From CBDFKQ01 sp965248855 (GTDB lineage: Bacteria > Bacteroidota > Bacteroidia > Cytophagales > 172606-1): a DNA stretch of 38,165 nt. This document shows positions 25,337 through 32,840 of this stretch, in pieces; position 1 is the first letter of the stretch, and each line of letters begins with the position of its first letter. The notes below the pieces were generated by a model. The model was not told the origin of the DNA, searched no databases, and saw nothing but the letters and a program-made list of their open reading frames with translations. The stretch spans positions 1 through 38,165 of the forward strand of contig CBDFKQ010000019.1 of NCBI GenBank assembly GCA_965248855.1, written 5' to 3'. Both the position numbers and the translations under genes were made by a program.

Positions 25337-26569
25337 TTAAATAACCCCTTCCAGAGGTGGATTAAATTCATTTTCACTTTTTGAAATTACCACAGTGGCT
25401 ACCGTATTTCCTATCACATTGGTAATTGCCCTTGCTTCGGACATAAACCTATCCACACCCAGCAGCAAAGCAATCCCTTCCACCGGAATTAATTTTAATG
25501 CTGTTAATGTGGAAGCCAAAACTATAAAACCACTTCCTGTTACACCTGCAGCACCTTTTGAAGTAACCATTAAAATAAAAATAATAGAAAATTGTTGAGC
25601 TAATGAGAGTTGAACATTAAATGCCTGTGTTAAAAAAATAACAGCCATAGATAAATAAATTGTTGTTCCGTCAAGGTTAAATGAATATCCGGTAGGGATT
25701 ACAAGGCCAACAATTGATTTAGAGCAGCCAAGTTTTTCTAATTTATCCATTATCCGTGGCAGAGCAGATTCGGAAGATGAGGTACCAAAAACCAATAAGA
25801 TCTCTTCTTTTATATAAACGAGCAATTTCCAAAGGCTAAATCCATAAAGTTTCGCAATTAAATTAAGTACAACAAAAATAAAAATCAACATGGTACAATA
25901 AACTGTTAACATTAAAAATGCAAGGTTTTTAATTGTTTCCGGTCCAAATTTTCCAATTGTAAAAGCCATTCCTGCAAATGCTCCAACAGGTGCTGCTTTC
26001 ATTACAATTGATAATACACCAAAAAATGCCGTAGAAAGTTTTTCAAAAACGGATAATATTTTATTACCCGCTTCGCCTAAATGATTTAAGCTTATGCCAA
26101 ATAAAATTGCGAAAAATAAAATTTGTAAAATTTCGCCTTCTGCAAAAGCCTGAAATATATTTGAAGGGACAATATGGGTAAATATGTTAATCCAATTCGG
26201 GCTCTCGGCCTTTTTTATATACTCTTCCCCCCCTCTTTCAGAAAAATGACTAATGTCGATTCCTTTGCCGGGTTGAGCAATATCAGCAATAAACACACCT
26301 ATTAATAAATCAAAAGTAGTTACAATTTCAAAATATAATAAGGCCTTCCCTCCCACTCTACCTAACTTTTTCATGCTGCTTATATTTCCTATACCGGCCA
26401 CAACCGTTAAGAAAATAATAGGAGCAATAACCATTTTAATGGCATTGATAAAAATATCGGCCAGAGGTTTTATCTGAACTGCAGTTTTCGGCAATAAATA
26501 ACCAAAACCGGCTCCCAATAAAATAGCGATTAATATTTGAAATGATAAGTTCTTGAGTATTTTTTCCAA
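25337..26569 (-). CDS. Dicarboxylate/amino acid:cation symporter (DctA/GltP family)
   Basis: A 410-residue inner-membrane secondary transporter that couples uptake of C4-dicarboxylates or acidic amino acids to H+/Na+. Family motifs: MVIAPIIFLTVVAGI, the serine-rich re-entrant loop GTSSSESALPRIMDKL, SFNLDGTTIY (substrate/Na+ site), SKGAAGVTGSGFIVLASTL, and LLGVDRFMSEARAITNVIGN. The DRFMSEARA form of the last motif is typical of DctA. On that basis a C4-dicarboxylate substrate is likely but not proven. It is 42 nt downstream of the unknown gene at 26612, so the two are probably co-transcribed, possibly with the sensor at 23567. Confidence 0.94.
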   Translation of the reverse strand: MEKILKNLSFQILIAILLGAGFGYLLPKTAVQIKPLADIFINAIKMVIAPIIFLTVVAGIGNISSMKKLGRVGGKALLYFEIVTTFDLLIGVFIADIAQPGKGIDISHFSERGGEEYIKKAESPNWINIFTHIVPSNIFQAFAEGEILQILFFAILFGISLNHLGEAGNKILSVFEKLSTAFFGVLSIVMKAAPVGAFAGMAFTIGKFGPETIKNLAFLMLTVYCTMLIFIFVVLNLIAKLYGFSLWKLLVYIKEEILLVFGTSSSESALPRIMDKLEKLGCSKSIVGLVIPTGYSFNLDGTTIYLSMAVIFLTQAFNVQLSLAQQFSIIFILMVTSKGAAGVTGSGFIVLASTLTALKLIPVEGIALLLGVDRFMSEARAITNVIGNTVATVVISKSENEFNPPLEGVI

Positions 26570-26611
26570 ATAGAATTTTTAAAATATTATCTATTCTTAA
26601 TTCAAACTAAA

Positions 26612-27169
26612 TCAACTTGCCACTTTTAAATGTGTATTTATTGTTTTATCGAATTTAAGAACTTTATGAGGTAAATTTATGGAAATAATGTGTTTATAAT
26701 CATCATCGATGTTATTTTTTTGAAAACTTATGTCATTTTCATGTTCTTTAACCGGCAATGGTGTTTCAATATTGATAAGTTGTAATTCAACTTCACGAAT
26801 ATGAGTTTTTAAAATTAATAGTATGGCATCTAATTCATTTAATTTAGATTGGTTGATTATAATTTTTGTAATATTCACCTTATTCTTCCTTATTTCGAGT
26901 AAAAACAGTTTATACTCTGCCTTCACTTTAAGTATTTTAAGTTGATCTTTTAATTCCCCATCTTCAATTGCATTAATTGCAGTCGATAAATCATTTTTAT
27001 TTTTTTTTATCAAACCAATAGCCGCTTCAATCTTTTCCAATTTTAAAATGGTTCTTTCTGTGCGAAAAAGTAGACAGCTTTTTTGATATTCTTTGCTTTT
27101 TAATTTTTTATTTAATATTTCAACTACAGCCTTATTCAAAGAGTCGGTATTATTCATATTTGATTTCAT
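26612..27169 (-). CDS. Unknown helical protein
   Basis: 185 residues, no family recognised. It is Lys/Ile/Leu/Asn-rich and nearly all predicted alpha-helix from about 10 to 140 (LNKAVVEILNKKLKSKEY ... TILKLEKIEAAIGLIKKNK ... LNELDAILLILKTHIREVEL), with coiled-coil heptad character, then a short polar tail containing NLPHKVLKFDKTINTHLKV. No signal peptide and no membrane helix. It is expressed from its own promoter element (27199-27206) and followed closely by the DctA-type gene, which suggests, without proving, a role linked to that transporter or to the neighbouring sensors. Two Met codons are possible at the start (MKSNMNN). Confidence 0.7.
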   Translation of the reverse strand: MKSNMNNTDSLNKAVVEILNKKLKSKEYQKSCLLFRTERTILKLEKIEAAIGLIKKNKNDLSTAINAIEDGELKDQLKILKVKAEYKLFLLEIRKNKVNITKIIINQSKLNELDAILLILKTHIREVELQLINIETPLPVKEHENDISFQKNNIDDDYKHIISINLPHKVLKFDKTINTHLKVAS

Positions 27170-27198
27170 ATTTTGGAATGTTTGTTAATATAAATATA

Positions 27199-27206
27199 CA
27201 AAAATA
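27199..27206 (-). promoter_or_regulatory. Candidate -7 promoter element for the 26612 gene
   Basis: CAAAAATA on the plus strand reads TATTTTTG on the minus strand (TAnnTTTG), about 30 nt before the ATG at 27169. Confidence 0.45.
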
Positions 27207-27216
27207 AAAGGACATA

Positions 27217-27269
27217 TTAAATATATATTTAATTTTAATTTATTATTTTAAATATATATTTAAAATAAT
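27217..27269. repeat. Two AT palindromes in a divergent spacer
   Basis: TTAAATATATATTTAA (27217-27232, perfect 16-bp palindrome) and a perfect 28-bp palindrome centred on the same AAATATATATTT core (27242-27269). A third core followed by T's lies at 27913-27924, overlapping the promoter of the GAF protein at 27979. Three copies of one core around the starts of three genes could be operators for a dimeric regulator, or cruciform/terminator structures. Confidence 0.45.
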
Positions 27270-27339
27270 TGATGCATTAAAAAAATTATTTTTTAAATAA
27301 AAAATTAAAAAGCATTTTTGAAAAAAAATAAAAATAGTT

Positions 27340-27873
27340 ATGAGAAATATACTTGTGTTTTGTGGATCCGGAATAGGGAATAATCCAATTTATCGGAAAG
27401 CAGCAATTGATTTAGGAATATACCTCGCAAAAAATAATTTAAGGCTTGTTTATGGAGGCGGCAATATTGGCTTGATGGGTGCCGTAGCCAATGCCTGCTT
27501 AGATAATGGCGGAGAAGTAACAGGAATTATTCCGCACTTTCTCGCCAAGGAAGTACCTAATTTGGAAGTAACGGAATTAATTTTTGTTGAAACTATGCTC
27601 GAAAGAAAACAATTAATGGCTCAAAAATCTGATGCGGTAATTACACTGCCCGGAGGCTATGGCACATTTGATGAATTATTTGAAGAGCTTACCGGGCGAC
27701 AATTAGGGTTTCACAAACGGCCCATAGGTTTATTAAATATAAATGGGTTTTACAATCCCTTGCTTGCCATGATGGAAAATATGGTTGAAGAAGGTTTTTT
27801 GAAAAAAGAAAATAAAAACTTATTGTATGTTTCTGAAAATCAGGAAGAGTTATTTAAAATGATGGGTAAATAA
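27340..27873 (+). CDS. LOG family (TIGR00730) protein, probable nucleoside-monophosphate phosphoribohydrolase
   Basis: A 177-residue Rossmann-fold protein. The two LOG signatures are clear: YGGGNIGLMGAVANA (about 39-53) and PGGYGTFDELFEELT (about 102-116, with the catalytic Glu/Arg region). Members split cytokinin riboside 5'-monophosphates or AMP/other NMPs into base and ribose 5-phosphate. In bacteria the true substrate is usually unknown; older annotation as 'lysine decarboxylase' is wrong for this family. It is divergent from the 26612 gene, and the GAF protein follows on the same strand with its own promoter element. Confidence 0.93.
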   Translation: MRNILVFCGSGIGNNPIYRKAAIDLGIYLAKNNLRLVYGGGNIGLMGAVANACLDNGGEVTGIIPHFLAKEVPNLEVTELIFVETMLERKQLMAQKSDAVITLPGGYGTFDELFEELTGRQLGFHKRPIGLLNINGFYNPLLAMMENMVEEGFLKKENKNLLYVSENQEELFKMMGK

Positions 27874-27919
27874 AAATGACAGAAATAACAAAACGATTGT
27901 AATCTGAATTTTAAATATA

Positions 27920-27927
27920 TATTTTTG
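27920..27927 (+). promoter_or_regulatory. -7 promoter element for the second GAF protein
   Basis: TATTTTTG matches TAnnTTTG, about 50 nt before the ATG at 27979. It overlaps the third AAATATATATTT core. A TTG at 27925 that would lengthen the ORF lies inside this element and is therefore not a likely start. Confidence 0.5.
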
Positions 27928-27978
27928 TGTCCAAATGTCAGGTTTTATTACTTGAATACCCACTTCAAGAATTTATAT

Positions 27979-29367
27979 ATGTTAAAACTTCTTTTTAGGA
28001 TTGGCATTAACAGCAGCATCGTTGGTCCACTTCGGATAAAAATTATACTTTCCAACCAAATAGCATTTATCATTGGTTTTGTAATGTTATTTTATTTTGT
28101 TTCATCCTCCCTATATATCCCTCAAATTCAATTTCTTTATGTTGGAGGTGTTGTATCTATGGTTATAGGAGTTATTTCAAATTATCTTGGTTTTTATTCA
28201 ATATCAAGGTTTATAATCTCCATCACACCTACATGGTTTTCTTTACTTACTTATTTTACAATTTCTCCAAAACCAAATACAGGTTTTACTGAAATTTTGA
28301 TTATAAGTATATGTATGTTGGTTGCCCCATTTATATTATTTGACGTAAGAGAGTTATTTTTGAGAAATTTAAGCTTTTTATTTTGCATTTTACCTATTTT
28401 GTTTTACAGGCAATTAGATCAACTTATTCAGGTGAATGTTGATGCACGCTTATTGGAAAGCACAACCTTTGGATATATTAATAATACCATAGCACTTTTT
28501 TCTATGTTTGGTTTTTTGGCAGTGCTCCAAGCCACAACAAAAAAAACAGAAGATAAAAATAAAGAACTTTTGCTCAATATGGAATCAAAAACCAAAGAGG
28601 TAGAGGAGAAAACTATTTTTTTAGAAAATACATTGGTTGAAGTACAGCAGGCCAGAGAAGGTGAAGAAAAACGAAATTGGATTGCAAACGGGTTAACGCA
28701 GATTAACTTGATTATGCGTACTGAAAACAATTCGGAAAAATTTTATGACATTTTAATTTCAAATATTGTAAGATATATTAAAGCCAACCAAGGTGCGCTT
28801 TATGTTGTAGAAGGTGAATACGATCAAAAATATTTAAATTTAGTGGCATGCTATGCTTTCGACAAAAAGAAGTTTATAGAAAAGCGAATTGAAATCGGGC
28901 AAGGCCTTATTGGCCAATGTTATTTAGAAAAACAAAAAATTATTTTAAATAAAATACCCGAAAACTATATTTTAATTACCTCAGGCTTGGGAGAAGCCAA
29001 CCCTCGATGCATTGTTATAATACCTTTTCTCATTAATGGAGAAGTGCAGGGGATAATTGAAATAGCATCATTTAATCTTTTTGAATTATATGAAATTGAA
29101 TTTATTGAAAAAATTTCAGAAAATATTGCTTCTGCCCTTCGAAACAACAGAGTAAATGATACTACCAGATTATTGTTGGAAGAAAGCATGCAGCAAACTG
29201 AAGAAATGAAAGCACAAGAAGAAGAAATGCGGCAAAATATGGAAGAGCTGCAAGCCACACAAGAGGAAATTGAAAGAAAAGAAAGAGATTATATTGCCAG
29301 AATTAATTTGCTTGAAGATGAAATTTTAAAGCTTAAAAATGCTTTGGTTTCAGAAAATGTAAGTTAA
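27979..29367 (+). CDS. Polytopic membrane sensor: ~6 TM helices, coiled coil, GAF domain, coiled coil
   Basis: 462 residues from the ATG at 27979, where the sequence MLKLLFRIGINSS begins. About six hydrophobic helices fill residues ~25-190, then a coiled coil (NKELLLNMESKTKEVEEKT...), a GAF domain (~235-385: WIANGLTQINLI ... GALYVVEG ... IGQGLIGQCYLEKQKIIL ... INGEVQGIIEIASF) and a final coiled coil with QEEEMRQNMEELQATQEEIERKE. The GAF and coiled coil align almost without gaps to the protein at 23567, but the membrane part is unrelated (6 TM instead of 2 TM plus HAMP). As there, no enzymatic output domain is present. The six-TM input resembles that of the SpoIIE-type protein at the end of the window. 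Confidence 0.85.
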   Translation: MLKLLFRIGINSSIVGPLRIKIILSNQIAFIIGFVMLFYFVSSSLYIPQIQFLYVGGVVSMVIGVISNYLGFYSISRFIISITPTWFSLLTYFTISPKPNTGFTEILIISICMLVAPFILFDVRELFLRNLSFLFCILPILFYRQLDQLIQVNVDARLLESTTFGYINNTIALFSMFGFLAVLQATTKKTEDKNKELLLNMESKTKEVEEKTIFLENTLVEVQQAREGEEKRNWIANGLTQINLIMRTENNSEKFYDILISNIVRYIKANQGALYVVEGEYDQKYLNLVACYAFDKKKFIEKRIEIGQGLIGQCYLEKQKIILNKIPENYILITSGLGEANPRCIVIIPFLINGEVQGIIEIASFNLFELYEIEFIEKISENIASALRNNRVNDTTRLLLEESMQQTEEMKAQEEEMRQNMEELQATQEEIERKERDYIARINLLEDEILKLKNALVSENVS

Positions 29368-29533
29368 AAGTTGCAGTATATTTTAAAATTTATTTCTCTC
29401 TTTCGTCCTCATTAAATAAGTTAGGTATAAATATTTTCTTCCTTTCAATTGACTGACATAGTTTTTCCTATTATCCAAAAAATATTTTAGGATTTTAAAA
29501 ATCACTTTTCAACATTAAACAGGTAAAATATAA

Positions 29534-29569
29534 AAGCGTTTATAGAGAATTAATTTTCTATAAACGCTT
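29534..29569. terminator. Bidirectional intrinsic terminator
   Basis: Perfect 13-bp stem AAGCGTTTATAGA / TCTATAAACGCTT over a 10-nt A/T loop, between the convergent genes at 27979 (+) and 29598 (-). Confidence 0.85.
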
Positions 29570-29597
29570 ATATATTATTAATAAGCACTAAAATAAT

Positions 29598-30728
29598 TTA
29601 TTTTTTTCCCGACAAGGTCTTTAATAATTTAATTTCTGCTTCATTGTATGGTTTCCCATTTGCGCGAAAAACATCATGAAACCAAACTACAGGCTCATTA
29701 GCATATGGTTTTTGCCATGAATCCCACGCGTAAATAGTTTGAGATTTCCCGGAAACCAATCCCCAACCTATTGCACCTACTTTATATTTTTTTGCAATGG
29801 GGGTTACGGTTTCAAATGTACTACCCGATCCGCGAGACATGTATTCAGTACAAATAACAGGTCGTTTAAACTGTTCAAGGTATTTAACTCTTTTTTCAAA
29901 TTCATCTGCTTTGTCATAATTATGAAAGGTAATAACATCGGAGTTTTCAAAAAGAAAACGATTCATATCATTCATTTTATCAACTGACGACCAATCGCCA
30001 TACCAAGGTGCAGATGTAATGGGTTGTGAAGGATTTATTTGGCGCAACCACAAAAAGGTACTTTTTACCAGTTTAACTCCCATCTCACCTTTATTTACCA
30101 ATTCGGTTTTATAGTTATTTTTTCCATAACTGTTTGCATTATCGTTATCCGGTTCATTTACGGCATCCCAGGCTAAAACACGGGGATCATTTTTTAATGA
30201 ACTTACAACATCTGTAACATAAGGTTTTAATAATGTATTCCATTTTGTAGTATCGCCTAAAATATCAGCACCAGGGGCTTGCAGCCAGCCTGAATTATGA
30301 ACGCCTGTAACAGGTTCCTTTTGTTTTCCTGTTTTTGGAAATGGATCCCAACATGAATCAAATAAAACAAGTATGGGTTTTATCTTGTGTTTTGCACATA
30401 ATCCTAAAAACTGATTAAGTCTTTTTTTAAATCCTGCAGAATCACTTCTATAAGCAAGGTCGTGTAAAAAAACACGCATGGTATTCATACCAATGGCTTC
30501 TGCCCAACCTAATTCTTTATCTATCAGTTCGGGTGACCACGTTTCGGCCTGCCACATTTCCAATTCATTTATAGCATTTGACGGTAAAAAATTAGAACCC
30601 AGCAACCAAGGTTGTTTGGCATACCATTCATTAGCTTTTTGCTTACTCCATTGTGAAGATAATTTCGTTTGCGCGAAAGATTCTCCTGCGAGAAACAAAA
30701 TAAAAAATAATACTAATATTTTTTTCAT
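29598..30728 (-). CDS. Secreted cellulase-family (clan GH-A, GH5-like) glycoside hydrolase
   Basis: A 376-residue exported (beta/alpha)8-barrel glycosidase. I take the ATG at 30728, which gives a clean signal peptide MKKILVLFFILFLAGESFAQ; an ATG 36 nt upstream would only add a tail before it. Clan GH-A markers: GWAEAIGMNTMRVFLHD (barrel strand 2), KPILVLFDS, the acid/base Glu192 in WDAVNEPDND, SAPWYGDW, and the nucleophile Glu295 in ICTEYMSRG. Both catalytic Glu are present, so it should be active. The substrate (a beta-glucan, mannan or xylan) cannot be read from sequence. No SusC/SusD or other carbohydrate genes adjoin it, so it is not in a typical polysaccharide-utilisation locus. Confidence 0.88.
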   Translation of the reverse strand: MKKILVLFFILFLAGESFAQTKLSSQWSKQKANEWYAKQPWLLGSNFLPSNAINELEMWQAETWSPELIDKELGWAEAIGMNTMRVFLHDLAYRSDSAGFKKRLNQFLGLCAKHKIKPILVLFDSCWDPFPKTGKQKEPVTGVHNSGWLQAPGADILGDTTKWNTLLKPYVTDVVSSLKNDPRVLAWDAVNEPDNDNANSYGKNNYKTELVNKGEMGVKLVKSTFLWLRQINPSQPITSAPWYGDWSSVDKMNDMNRFLFENSDVITFHNYDKADEFEKRVKYLEQFKRPVICTEYMSRGSGSTFETVTPIAKKYKVGAIGWGLVSGKSQTIYAWDSWQKPYANEPVVWFHDVFRANGKPYNEAEIKLLKTLSGKK

Positions 30729-30868
30729 GTTTAATATGTAAATTTTAAATAAACGATTGTACAATTTTAATATAAAAAGAACAATATCGAAATTAATTTA
30801 TCTTCTATAATTTATTTTATTTTTTTAAAGTCTTATACATCAATCATAATTAACATTATCACTCAAAA

Positions 30869-30914
30869 TAAATCATAAAAAAAGCGACTTTAAAGTCGCT
30901 TTTTTTATGATTTA
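30869..30914. terminator. 46-bp perfect palindrome, intrinsic terminator of the TlpA gene
   Basis: TAAATCATAAAAAAAGCGACTT and its exact complement meet with no spacer (a tetraloop forms from TTTAAA at the centre), giving a G+C core AGCGACT/AGTCGCT flanked by A7 and T7. It ends the minus-strand tlpA-like transcript and would also stop plus-strand transcription. Confidence 0.85.
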
Positions 30915-30924
30915 TCTAATTATT

Positions 30925-31524
30925 TTATTTCTTTTTTCTCAAACTTAAAAGAAAGTTTTTAAATTTATCATTATCATATTCTGCCATACCTTCAATTCTT
31001 TGAGCAATTTTACCGTCAGGGTTTATTATAAATGTAACAGGGATAACATCCGCATCGAAAGGAGACGGGAAAGGTTTTTCAGGATCGAGCTTTGAAAAAA
31101 CCGGAAAACTATAAGATTTTTTATTAATATATTTTTTAGCTTTTGCAGGGTCTACATCAAAAGAAACCATTAAAAAAGCAATGCCTTCTTCTTTTTCTAA
31201 TTTTTTATATAGTGAATTAATATTTGGCATTTCGGCAATACATGGCCCACACCAGGTAGCCCAAAAATTCATAAAAACTACTTTACCTCTGTAATCACTC
31301 AATTTTGCTTTTTTTCCATCCAAAGTAAGCAATTGCAAATCTTCGGCAAAGGGTGCACTATCCATTAAATTTGCTTTTTTAATATCGGGTCGCATTAGCC
31401 CTGTAGCTAATATTACTCTTTGCACTTGAGCGATAACCTGTACATAAGTGCCTGTGAAAAACAAAACACATATAACCGTTATAATTAAAATCCACCTGAA
31501 TAATTCTTTTTTAATATTTTTCAT
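30925..31524 (-). CDS. TlpA-like membrane-anchored thiol-disulfide oxidoreductase
   Basis: A 199-residue protein from the ATG at 31524 (MKNIKKELFRW); an ATG at 31548 would overlap rsmG by 14 nt. One N-terminal membrane helix (about 10-33) anchors a periplasmic thioredoxin fold: LSDYRGKVVFMNFWATWCGPC (Cys92-x-x-Cys95), the FLMVSFDVD strand, VIPVTFIINPDG with the cis-Pro. The WCGPC active site fits a reductase for periplasmic disulfides, as in cytochrome c maturation or general redox repair. It is closely behind rsmG, and a strong terminator follows it, so it is the last gene of the GT2-sigma-rsmG cluster. Confidence 0.92.
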   Translation of the reverse strand: MKNIKKELFRWILIITVICVLFFTGTYVQVIAQVQRVILATGLMRPDIKKANLMDSAPFAEDLQLLTLDGKKAKLSDYRGKVVFMNFWATWCGPCIAEMPNINSLYKKLEKEEGIAFLMVSFDVDPAKAKKYINKKSYSFPVFSKLDPEKPFPSPFDADVIPVTFIINPDGKIAQRIEGMAEYDNDKFKNFLLSLRKKK

Positions 31525-31534
31525 CTTAATAGTG

Positions 31535-32164
31535 TTATAATGGTACATAAACTACTTTTTTGGTTTCAAAAAAAGGTTCGGTAAAATAATTACTTAATTC
31601 AAATATTTTGGCATTTTTTATTCCTGCTTCTTTAATTTCTTCACTTAAATCACCGCCTTTCAAGCAAATTAATCCATTTTTTAATTCATGCTGATAATGT
31701 TTTGTAATTTTATGTTTAACCCAAGCCTTTAAGTCTCCTATTTTTGCTACAGCCCTGCTCACTACAAAATCATAATCTTCCTGTAAAAGTTCAGCCCTTA
31801 TCTGATTTGCTTTCACATTTTTAAGGTCAAGTGCTTTTATTACTTCATTTACGACAGTAATTTTTTTTCCGATGGAATCAACCAAATGAAATTCACAATC
31901 CGGAAATAAAATGGCTAACGGAATTCCGGGAAATCCACCACCTGTACCTACATCCAAAATACGTGTGCCGTATTTAAATTGAATTAATTTAGCAATGCCC
32001 AATGAGTGTAAAACATGTCTTTCATAAAGCTCGTCAATATCTTTTCTGGAAATTACATTTATTTTTTCATTCCATTCAGTATAAATGTCTTTTAGCATTT
32101 CAAATTCTTTTTTTTGAATTGCGGTTAAATCAGGAAAGTATTTTTCTAAAATGGCAGTTTGCAT
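31535..32164 (-). CDS. rsmG: 16S rRNA (guanine(527)-N(7))-methyltransferase RsmG
   Basis: Methylates G527 in the 530 loop of 16S rRNA using S-adenosylmethionine; loss gives low-level streptomycin resistance in known bacteria. 209 residues, normal length. Motifs: INVISRKDIDELYERHVLHSLG, the SAM-binding ILDVGTGGGFPGIPLAI, FHLVDSIGKKI, and DFVVSRAVAKIGDL. The gene sits between an ECF sigma factor (17 nt away) and the TlpA-like gene, on the same strand. Confidence 0.96.
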   Translation of the reverse strand: MQTAILEKYFPDLTAIQKKEFEMLKDIYTEWNEKINVISRKDIDELYERHVLHSLGIAKLIQFKYGTRILDVGTGGGFPGIPLAILFPDCEFHLVDSIGKKITVVNEVIKALDLKNVKANQIRAELLQEDYDFVVSRAVAKIGDLKAWVKHKITKHYQHELKNGLICLKGGDLSEEIKEAGIKNAKIFELSNYFTEPFFETKKVVYVPL

Positions 32165-32180
32165 TAAGCTTTTAATTGAA

Positions 32181-32840
32181 TTATATTTCGTCCCTGTTTT
32201 TCTTTACCAAATCATAAAGTAATTCACGTGCCCGATGTAGTTGGGCTTTTACAGTTCCTAATGGAGCACTTAATTCTTTTGCAATTTCTTCGTAAGATAG
32301 TTCCTGAAAATAACGCAAATTAACTAATGTCTGGTATTTGGGAGGCAATTTATTGATAAAAAGCTGTATCAGTTCTGCTTTTTGTTTTTTTATGGTTTCT
32401 TCCTGAGGGTCGGGGTTGCTGTCTTTAATATCAATGCTTACATCATCACCGTTATCATCTTTAAATGAAGAGTAAATACTGCTTACTTCTAATCTTTTTT
32501 TACGAATAAAATCAATACAATTATTGGTTGCGATTTTAAAAAGCCAGGTGCTGAAAGTATAATCCTGTTTAAAATTCTTTAAGTTTTTAAAGGCTTTGGC
32601 AAATGCTTCTATCGTTAAATCTTCAGCATCATCCACATTACGAACCATCTTTAAAATGGTATGATAAAGTGGTTTTTTATAGCGTTTCATTAACTCGGCA
32701 TAAGACTTCTGATCGCCGGTGTTGTTTGCCAGGTCTATCAGTTTGAAATCTTGTAATGCCTTTGCCGAAAATTCTTTAAATTCTTTATAATTTTTAATTT
32801 CCTCGCTATTCTCGTTCTCGTCTTTTTCTTCTAACTCCAT
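32181..32840 (-). CDS. ECF-type RNA polymerase sigma factor
   Basis: A 219-residue sigma-70 family protein with only regions 2 and 4. Region 2: YAELMKRYKKPLYHTILKMVRNVDDAEDLTIEAFAKAFKNL, then FSTWLFKIATNNCIDFIRKKR. Region 4: LPPKYQTLVNLRYFQELSYEEIAKELSAPLGTVKAQLHRAREL, with the helix-turn-helix. An acidic, Glu-rich N-terminal extension of about 45 residues precedes region 2. No anti-sigma gene adjoins it. Its start overlaps the GT2 gene by 10 nt, so the two are translationally coupled. The GT2-sigma-rsmG order is one I associate with Bacteroidota core genomes. The regulon is not predictable from sequence. Confidence 0.93.
   Translation of the reverse strand: MELEEKDENENSEEIKNYKEFKEFSAKALQDFKLIDLANNTGDQKSYAELMKRYKKPLYHTILKMVRNVDDAEDLTIEAFAKAFKNLKNFKQDYTFSTWLFKIATNNCIDFIRKKRLEVSSIYSSFKDDNGDDVSIDIKDSNPDPQEETIKKQKAELIQLFINKLPPKYQTLVNLRYFQELSYEEIAKELSAPLGTVKAQLHRARELLYDLVKKNRDEI

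Noticed and set aside
27925..27978. Longer N-terminus for the second GAF protein from a TTG at 27925
   Set aside because: The TTG lies inside the TAnnTTTG promoter element, and the extra residues are not membrane-like; the ATG at 27979 gives a natural start.
29598..30728. Polysaccharide utilisation locus around the glycosidase
   Set aside because: No SusC/SusD pair, sugar transporter or further glycosidase lies in the window; the gene stands alone.
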